DNA of 64,000 bases, taken from Symbiodinium microadriaticum (lineage: Eukaryota; Sar; Dinophyceae; Suessiales; Symbiodiniaceae). The stretch lies in contig LSRX01000834.1 in assembly GCA_001939145.1 (NCBI GenBank), forward strand, positions 229,803 to 293,802. The letters run 5' to 3'. Positions within the stretch are counted from its first letter, which is position 1, and the number at the start of each line of letters is the position of its first letter. This document shows, piece after piece, positions 58,300 to 64,000 of the stretch. A model generated the notes under the pieces. The model was given only the letters and a program-made list of their open reading frames with translations. It searched no databases and was not told the DNA's origin. The translations under genes and the position numbers were made by a program.

Positions 58300-59070
58300 G
58301 AAGAGCATTGTTCTGGGACCAGCATCTAGGCAGCTAAACAAGTAGGTCGCCGACGCCAAACTATATACTCTCTAGGGGCCTGCATCCTTTGAAACTCTAG
58401 CCTCCGAAAGCTCCAGGGTTCTTAAGGTGGCTCAGGTTCGGCGTCAAAAAGCCCTCGTGCGGCCTTGGTCTTTCCATTACATGTGCCCATGGGCGTTGGC
58501 GCGGCCACCCGGGAGCCGGAGAGAAAAGCAACAAATCCGCCGTCTCGGTTGATACTCAGAGAGCACAAGAACACCGCTCAAACAAGCAATACCCTAAGCC
58601 TTAAACCCCAAACCCTACTCTGAAAAAAGGCCACCGCTTTTTCCGTGTGGTGCCCCGATGAGATTGGGGTTATAGTTATATTGTAGTATGTAGTATATAT
58701 ATATATATGTATATATGCTAAGGTCGAGCTCTGAGGGTTGATCCATGCCAGTAATGTCATCGATCCGAGAACCATCAAACTCCAAACCCTAAGCCCTACA
58801 CTGGTGTTGTTGCGCTGAGGCATCAGCAATCGATGCTTTTTTCTGCAGGGTGAAGAGCCCTGAGACTCCAAAGCTCCGTAAGTAAGGAATGCACCTGGTA
58901 CATAGGAAGGCCCCTAGATACAATGTAATTTGTATTACTTCAGTACGTGTAGAGTGAACCCTATAAACCATTTCTTGGAGACAGCCGGCAGCGTGCACCG
59001 GTCGTTGCTACTACTTCCCAGCTCATCGGTTCAATCCCATGTGATCATGTGAAGCTTGGGAGCTCTACAA
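58300..59070. other. no firm gene
   Basis: A frame with MGVGAATREPERKATNPP near 58490-58540 is weakly protein-like. A family H-like fragment lies at 58853-58930 and a TA tract at 58693-58708. Confidence 0.35.
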
Positions 59071-59073
59071 AAA

Positions 59074-59172
59074 CTGTTGATGATATAAATCCCGTATTCC
59101 TTAAGGACCCTAAACTAGGGGAATTACGGTATATTCCTTATTGTGGGTAATGCAGGGTTTATACCATCAGCC
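59074..59172. mobile_element. TIR element, family G
   Basis: GTTGATGATATAAATCCCGT at the left pairs with GCAGGGTTTATACCATCAGC at the right. Confidence 0.85.
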
Positions 59173-59212
59173 GCATGTAGCTGGCAGGCCAGACCCGTTG
59201 GTAGTAGTTTTG

Positions 59213-59326
59213 TAACCCTAAGGGTCCATGTACTCATATAGTATATACATTGGCCCCAAAGTACCCAAATAGGGACTACTTTAAGGCCAAGGTATATACT
59301 ATTTGGGTACATGGACCCTTAGGGTA
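59213..59326. mobile_element. TIR element, family D
   Basis: CCTAAGGGTCCATGTACTCA to GGGTACATGGACCCTTAGGG, intact. Confidence 0.95.
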
Positions 59327-59433
59327 ATCATTCTAAGCACAAAAGCCCAATCTCCAAGGCCCAGTCCCTCGCGCACCCGAGCTGCAAACACTCAAGTCGT
59401 TGAGATTTAGTGAAAACGGTTGTGGCTACCATA

Positions 59434-59525
59434 GAAGCCTAAATAATTACCAATAACACTCCTTGGGGCTCCTTAGTAAAACTATAGTATAAAGGAGCCC
59501 AAAGCCCTATTCTAATTACTAAGGA
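59434..59525. mobile_element. TIR element, family J
   Basis: AGAAGCCTAAATAATTACCA to TATTCTAATTACTAAGG. Confidence 0.75.
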
Positions 59526-59662
59526 CCCTACAGTAGCGGTTTGCGGAAGCCTTTACCGCTTCAATTGGGGAATAGCTCCGGCAACAATCGAAGTCAAGAT
59601 CCCATCGTGGCCAGGGTGCTGTTGTCGGAAGTTCCTACGTTCTTGAGGCACCCCGAAGACAG

Positions 59663-59712
59663 AACCCTAAACCCTAAACCCCAAAACCCCTAAACCCCTA
59701 AACCCTAACCTT
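59663..59712 (-). repeat. CCCTAAA array
   Basis: Six units upstream of the ATG at 59751. Confidence 0.95.
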
Positions 59713-59750
59713 CCGAAAAAAAGAAACTTCTCGCATGTCACTGCAGAGCC

Positions 59751-59826
59751 ATGGCTCACTTTGGAGGGCATAGCTACACCATCTCTCCAATATCTGCAAT
59801 CCATGGAACCCTAAACCTTATGTCAA
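59751..59826 (+). CDS. possible first exon
   Basis: ATG in context CAGAGCCATGG opens MAHFGGHSYTISPISAIHGT and runs into C-rich repeats. CACTGCAG a few bases upstream could instead be an acceptor. It may begin the NADAR gene, but no join was established and the 3' boundary is unknown. Confidence 0.3.
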
Positions 59827-59985
59827 CCTCTAACCTCTAAGCCTAAACCCTACAACCACAAACCCCCAGAAGCTCCTAACCGCGTCATAGCCCAGTATTT
59901 CGCATGCGTTGAGGGATGCAGATGGAAGTCACCCAAACCTAAAATCCTCCCCTAAAATCCTCAAAACCTAAACCTCACCGACGAG

Positions 59986-60025
59986 CGATCCGGCGCAGCA
60001 GATGTCAGCGCGACGCAGCTGGCGG
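59986..60025 (+). CDS. candidate exon
   Basis: After CCTAAACCTCACCGACGAG the frame reads RSGAADVSATQLA to G|GTTCGC. Codons are GC-rich and a C-rich lead is present. No domain is recognised. Confidence 0.35.
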
Positions 60026-60109
60026 GTTCGCAAGAATGGTTACCAGCCGGCCGTCGAGGATTGCTCCTGGCTTTAGCGGTCAGAGATTAAGTATACAGAA
60101 GCCTACCCT

Positions 60110-60183
60110 AACCCTCCACGTACCTACTACACAGGCCCCTAGGGGCTCTAGTACCCTATATAGTAGGTACCTGGGAAGTTAGC
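60110..60183. mobile_element. TIR element, family K
   Basis: ACCCTCCACGTACCTACTAC pairs with GTAGGTACCTGGGAAGTTAG. Confidence 0.7.
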
Positions 60184-60556
60184 GCTACATAGCTACCGGC
60201 ACTACTTCAAGTCGCTTCCTTAATTACTTACCGTCCTCAAACTGTAGCCGAATTATGGAGGCCCCTATGTGAGGCTCTGAGTGGGACTTTCTCGGTAGCG
60301 ATCCCAAAAGTAGCGGTCATAACGTAACGACTTGTTTAGTACAGTGTTCATACCGAATAGAGCCCTAAAGCCCTTAATTAGCTCGAAAGCCCAAGAGCCC
60401 TGAGACCTTAAATTAGAGCCTTGAAGAGATTTTTTGGGTAGCTGTCTCTGTGGGTACCTCTACATGAAGTCGGGCACCCGGAATTCGGAATGTACACGCA
60501 CTCATACTGCTAAGAGAGCCCTGTTTTGGCCCCTGTACACTTGCCCAAAACCGAAG

Positions 60557-60584
60557 CGGAGGCTTCGTGCTTGCATTCGTGAGG
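60557..60584 (+). CDS. possible micro-exon
   Basis: CAAAACCGAAG acceptor, RRLRACIRE in phase 0, donor G|GTTTAGGG opening a TTTAGGG tract (60585-60650). Confidence 0.3.
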
Positions 60585-60883
60585 GTTTAGGGAGTTGATG
60601 GGTTCGGGTTGAGGGGTTAGGGTTTAGGGTATAGGGTTCAGGGGCTTTAGGTAGTTGTTCCTTCTAAGGTTTGAACCTCTGAATCTGCAGTCGACTGGAG
60701 ATCATAGCAGCCAAGCTGACGAAAGACTGATAAGTTTGTAGCAGGACCGTATCAAGAAACAAACCAGGATTTTCATGGTCTAGGGTACTCTAGGCAACAT
60801 AGGGACGTAGGCTCCATCACCAGCAACACGACCAAGGCCCGAAGTCTGGACTAGCTGTCGATGAACTAACTACTCCCAAAAGG

Positions 60884-60983
60884 GTCCTAAGTACCTATGT
60901 GGTAGAATGTAGGGTTTCTATATTAGGAATTACTATTATGGTTTAGGGAAGTATTCCCTATTTCAGTACCTAGGACCCTTGGG
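60884..60983. mobile_element. TIR element, family F
   Basis: CCCAAAAGGGTCCTAAGTACC to AGTACCTAGGACCCTTGGG with an unexpanded GTAGGGTTTCTATAT. Confidence 0.9.
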
Positions 60984-61428
60984 ACTTCATAAACCCGACA
61001 CCTCCGACAGGATCGGTCTGTGGAGCATGGCGGAAGATTCGAGGATGGTGCGGTAGAGCGGTTCCAAGGCGTTTCCGGCAATTGTGTGAGATGTCGTAGG
61101 GTTCGGGAAAATTTAGGAGGCTCTCAGGCAGGGTGGCTGCACGCGCTTGCTGGAGGATTTCGGGTTTGGGTGCAGTGTATAGGGGTAGGGGTTTGGGCGT
61201 CTCGGTTTTACTTGCTACATGGGAATACTCGAGCAGCTATGCTTCTTGCAGTGGCTAGCAATAAACCCTGGCCCTGATCTGGGGTTCTCCTTCAAGACGG
61301 GTTTCTCTTCCAGTAGCGATCCTACTCGGGTCCCTTTTCATCGGTGCTTGTAAGAAAGGACGCTTCTATGCCGGGATTCGAAAGTCCCCTAAACCCTAAA
61401 CCAATAAACCCTAAACCCTGTGTGCAAG

Positions 61429-61580
61429 GCCCTTACAAGTTCTTGTCGAACTTCTTCTGGTCTCAGCTGGACTATGAGGGCCTTTGCTACCCCTCCGTGG
61501 AGCATGCTTTCCAAGCCGCGAAGCTACGCAGAAATGAGGAGACCGCCCTGAACCCTTTATGCGACCGTGCTGGAAATCTT
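61429..61580 (+). CDS. NADAR exon 1
   Basis: CCCTAAACCCTGTGTGCAAG leads into the exon, which begins two bases into a Gly codon. The frame reads PYKFLSNFFWSQLDYEGLCY, then PSVEHAFQAAKLRRNEETAL, and continues to a GTGGGT donor at 61581. FLSNF and EHAFQAAK form the N-terminal NADAR core, where Asn and Glu are expected near the active site. A family C element begins only about eight bases after the donor. Confidence 0.75.
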
Positions 61581-63889
61581 GTGGGTTTACCCAGAGGCCC
61601 CTAAGGCGTTCCTTCTTGGGATTACCTTATAGGATTCTAAATAATTATAAACCACAAAAAGGAACTACTTAAGGGCCTATGGCTAAGGACTTCATTGTCT
61701 TATAGGGGTTTTGTTTGGGCTCTGCATGGCTTCCATAGAAGAGAGTTCTGCACTGTACGCGTGGAGGGCTCAGGGTCTGCAGCAGTGGGGTTTTTGGGTT
61801 TTAGATGAAGGATCTTTCACTCTTTGCAGCGTTCTTTTGCCATCATGTTGCTTAGAGTCTGACTTCGAATGTAAGCCCGTCGCAGACTAGAACAGCGCTG
61901 CGGCAAGGATCCCTTATATACTCGACCTAAGCCCTAAATTATGTGCCCTGAGCCCTAAACCGTCTGCTTGAAGCACTTCCCATGCAGAGTTTTAAAGTTG
62001 GGATGATAGCAAACACAGCAGTGGTGACGATAGGTAGTTCTCTAGATTAGGGTCCCTGTCAGGGTCCTTTTTTTTATAAGGGTGCCGTACTATATTGGGG
62101 GACCTAAACAACTAGGTTCCTGAGTAGCCCCTTGATAATAAGGGCAGCCTTTTTCCTACAATTTGGGTTTGATAAGGGAACCCAAAAAGAAAAAAGGGCA
62201 AAAGGGTCCTACTCCGTAACCTAGACAAGCGGGACCCTACTCAGCCCTAAACCCTAAAGGCTAAACCCTAAAAAAAAACTTACTTTAGAGAATACCCACA
62301 AGATGGCTCCGCCAACCTCGCTGGTTTCGTTCGAGGCTGCCGTTCAAGTTGTACGGCTTGACCTATGAGCTTAGGGCTCACCCTAAGGCTCTAAGGACTC
62401 CTATTTTAAGGCTTTTGGGCCCAAAGACCATACTATATGAGGCATTTGGGCTATTTTGAACCTTAGGGTTTAGGGCTTAGGGTTAGCTACTACGGTCCTT
62501 CTGCACTGAAGGGAACCATGATTGAAGCCCACTGAGGCTACCCAAAGGGTTCTTGGCTCTGGCTCTGGGGGGGATACTTTCCCAAAATCATCGTAATAAT
62601 TCCTACAACATAGCAGCTGGAAGCCCTGCACTCTCCTAGGTGGGTACTGAAGATCCTTTTTTGAAACTTTGGAACCCAAAACCCTAACTCCGTTGGGAGA
62701 GTTGCAGCCCTTCGGTCTCAAGAACGCTCCAAAGATTGCATAGCCTAAAGGTCCATGTACCCAAATTAGTATATACTTTGGCCCCAAAGTACCCATATAG
62801 GGACTACCTTTAAGGCCAAAGTATGTCTATTTGGGACCCTAAACCCTTAAGCCCTAAACCCTTAAACCCTAAACCCTAAGCCCTAAACCCCTAAACCCTA
62901 AACCATAAACCCTGAAACCCTAAACCCCTAAACCCCTAAACTGTTTGGGTACCTGGGCCCTTAGGGGCCGGGGAGCGCCTCGGGGCCTTCAGCAACCAAA
63001 TCCGTAAGCCCCGAAGTCTCCCCTGACTTCCCCAAAGGCTCCCTGTACCTTTATAGTAGCTGCTTAGGCCTTAAAGGGGTCCCTATATAGCTACTTTAAG
63101 GCCTAAGTATCTACTATGAAGGTACGTGGAGCCTTTGGGTTCTTAAGTTATTAAGGACGGAGAGGTCCCCGAAACCGTCATAAACAGAACAACGGTAACC
63201 TACAATATCGATGACACTAGCAATAATATACAAACATGATGGTTCTGATAGTTGTTTACACTATTGATCATTGAATGGACCCTTATATGTTCTCCTTAGA
63301 AGAGGAATTAACAACGATGATAGTTGCAATATTGATAAACCCTTATATTTCTCCTTGGAAGAGGAGCGATTGGCTTGGGGCTTTACTGGCAGCGTCAGCT
63401 TCGGTGAGGCCAAGCGGCTAGGACGCCAGGCAGGGCTAAACTTTTCTGAGGGTGTGGTCGGTTGGGTTTAGGGCTTATAGGGTTTAGGGTGCAGGGTTAG
63501 GGATTTGTTTTTCTTTTTGGGTTCCTTTATTTATTAAACCCAAATAGTAGGAACAAGGGTACCCTCATTATTAAGGGGCTACTCAGGAACCTAGTCTGAG
63601 TTTCGTTTCCTCAGTACGTGCGGGTTGTAGCAAGTTACTGGAGTATTGGCAGCGTTTAGGAAGGTTTCATGCAAGCGTTTGTAGAGTTGCATAAGATCCT
63701 CCTGGGGGTCTATCAGGGTTTATGGCCAACCCTAAACCCTGCACCCTCATTTATGTGTGCGCCACCTCTCCCGACCCGCGGGTTATGCTTGTTTTAGGAT
63801 GTGAGCGCACGATGTCACAGCTGCGGCTGAATGGCAAGGACGCCCTGCCACGAAAGCACGTTGAAAACGGCAAAGCCTCCACTATCTAA
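61429..63889 (+). CDS. multi-exon gene model: NADAR-domain protein
   Basis: Three exons fit a NADAR (YbiA/RibX, DUF1768) fold: GPYKFLSNFFWSQLDYEG followed by YPSVEHAFQAAK (61429), SFGEAKRLGRQ (63393) and ERTMSQLRLNGKDALPRK with a TAA stop (63803). FLSNF, the EHxFQAxK helix and AKRLGR are family hallmarks. NADAR proteins include an N-glycosidase that removes damaged riboflavin intermediates and hydrolases that remove ADP-ribose from nucleic acids; which applies is unknown. The 1.8-kb intron after the first exon carries a family C element, a B/E nest and family D elements. The start codon is not found. Exons between 61580 and 63393 are probably missing. Confidence 0.65.
61588..61685. mobile_element. 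TIR element, family C
   Basis: TACCCAGAGGCCCCTAAGGC to CTTAAGGGCCTATGGCTA. Confidence 0.85.
62034..62297. mobile_element. family B element with nested family E element and CCCTAAA insertion
   Basis: The B left half (TAGGTAGTTCTCTAGATTAGG, GCCGTACTATATTGGGGG) stops at 62110 and resumes at about 62225 (GCGGGACCCT). Between them is a family E element, CTAGGTTCCTGAGTAGCCCC to TACTCCGTAACCTAG. Two CCCTAAA blocks at 62240-62273 then interrupt the right half before TTTAGAGAATACCC. Confidence 0.85.
62744..62967. mobile_element. family D element split by a CCCTAAA array
   Basis: The left part runs to TCTATTTGGG at 62835. About 105 bases of CCCTAAA repeat follow (62836-62941). The element resumes with GTTTGGGTACCTGGGCCCTT. 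The TTTGGG motif is present on both sides of the array. Confidence 0.9.
63031..63141. mobile_element. TIR element, D-related
   Basis: CCCAAAGGCTCCCTGTACCTT pairs with AAGGTACGTGGAGCCTTTGGG, with GGCCTTAAAGGGGTCCC inside. Confidence 0.85.
63393..63429 (+). CDS. NADAR exon with AKRLGR motif
   Basis: Acceptor GGGCTTTACTGGCAG, then VSFGEAKRLGRQ, with a GC donor (CAG|GCAGGG). EAKRLGR is the conserved helix of NADAR domains just before the RxDW segment. The upstream sequence in the same frame (AWGFTG) may be intronic. TTTAGGG units start about 35 bases after the donor. Confidence 0.6.
63510..63598. mobile_element. family E element (right half)
   Basis: TTTTTGGGTTCCTTTATTTA and GGGGCTACTCAGGAACCTAG match the E copy at 62110 in inverse order; the far TIR is missing. 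Confidence 0.75.
63798..63889 (+). CDS. terminal exon of the NADAR gene
   Basis: TGCTTGTTTTAG acceptor; the frame reads ERTMSQLRLNGKDALPRKHV then ENGKASTI and TAA (63887-63889). In NADAR proteins a WxxxRxxxM segment follows the AKRLGR helix, so ERTM could be its end, but the KF and LL.TG motifs are absent, making the tail atypical. CCCTAAA units lie 50-70 bases upstream. A family D element follows two bases after the stop. Confidence 0.45.
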
Positions 63890-63890
63890 G

Positions 63891-64000
63891 CCTAAGGGTG
63901 CATGTACTCATATAGTATATATATTGGCCCCAAAGTACCCAAATAGGGACTGCTTTAAGGCTTAGGTATATACTATTTGGGTTCATGGACCCTTAGGGTA
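63891..64000. mobile_element. TIR element, family D (reaches window end)
   Basis: CCTAAGGGTGCATGTACTCA to GGGTTCATGGACCCTTAGGG at the last bases of the window. Confidence 0.95.

Noticed and set aside
1-64000. A chromosome end
   Set aside because: TTTAGGG motifs occur in both orientations, are degenerate, and lie between genes and elements throughout; there is no terminal array at either end.
1-64000. CRISPR array or bacterial operon
   Set aside because: Repeats are tandem, telomere-like or palindromic elements without regular unique spacers; genes are split by introns.
1-64000. Spliced-leader gene or relic (CCGTAGCCATTTTGGCTCAAG type)
   Set aside because: I found no convincing match by eye; a computed search would be needed to exclude it.

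Overview
This window looks like dinoflagellate nuclear DNA. The lineage is inferred, not proven. The evidence is: (1) short exons (18-150 nt) scattered in long introns; (2) putative introns with GT, GC and GA donors and acceptors usually followed by G (AG|G), a combination described for Symbiodiniaceae; (3) a 5'-truncated Ty1/copia element with a dinoflagellate-style RNase H and Cys/His tail; (4) TTTAGGG/CCCTAAA (plant/alveolate-type telomere) motifs all along the sequence, far from any visible chromosome end; (5) a dense load of short terminal-inverted-repeat (TIR) elements. No bacterial operons, rRNA, tRNA or CRISPR are visible. Most long open frames here are translated microsatellites or telomere-like repeats and are not reported as genes.

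Layout. 1-5 kb: a minus-strand Lys/Ala-rich terminal exon (1370-1439) and a possible relative (4606-4652). 5-17.3 kb: plus-strand exon candidates, including a coiled-coil pair (11513-11578, 12337-12372) and a terminal exon (17171-17242). 17.3-20.1 kb: no gene recognised. 20.2-23 kb: a small antisense ORF and the copia relic with its polypurine tract and 3' LTR start. 23.6-38.35 kb: plus-strand exons of a WD40/beta-propeller-like protein. 40-52.3 kb: plus-strand exons of a G-patch protein resembling GPATCH4. 53-57.75 kb: exons of an unrecognised protein ending at 57747. 59.7-63.9 kb: exons of a NADAR-domain protein (YbiA/RibX-like).

TIR elements. I recognise about a dozen families of roughly 75-250 bp, named A-N here for convenience: A (CTCCATTGTAGTTCCTT ends), B (GGGTAGTTCTCTAAATTAGG), C (TACCCATAGGCCCCTAAGTA), D (CCTAAGGGTCCATGTACTCA), E (CTAGGTTCCTGAGTAGCCCC), F (CCCAAAGGGTCCAAAGTACC), G (GTTGATGATATAAATCCTGC), H (TTAATTAAGGAATATA), I (TTTCGGAAACCCCC end), J, K, L, M and N. 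None contains a transposase, so they behave like MITEs or introner-like elements.

Main observation. Telomere-like tracts are polarised around exons. CCCTAAA tracts lie just upstream of acceptors and TTTAGGG tracts begin at or just after donors, so many introns run G-rich first and C-rich last and could fold into a long stem joining the two splice sites. Three places show an element or duplicate copy with and without such a tract, indicating local growth or insertion of the repeats. Exon boundaries below are predictions by eye; frames and phases were checked by hand only, and several joins do not close in phase.
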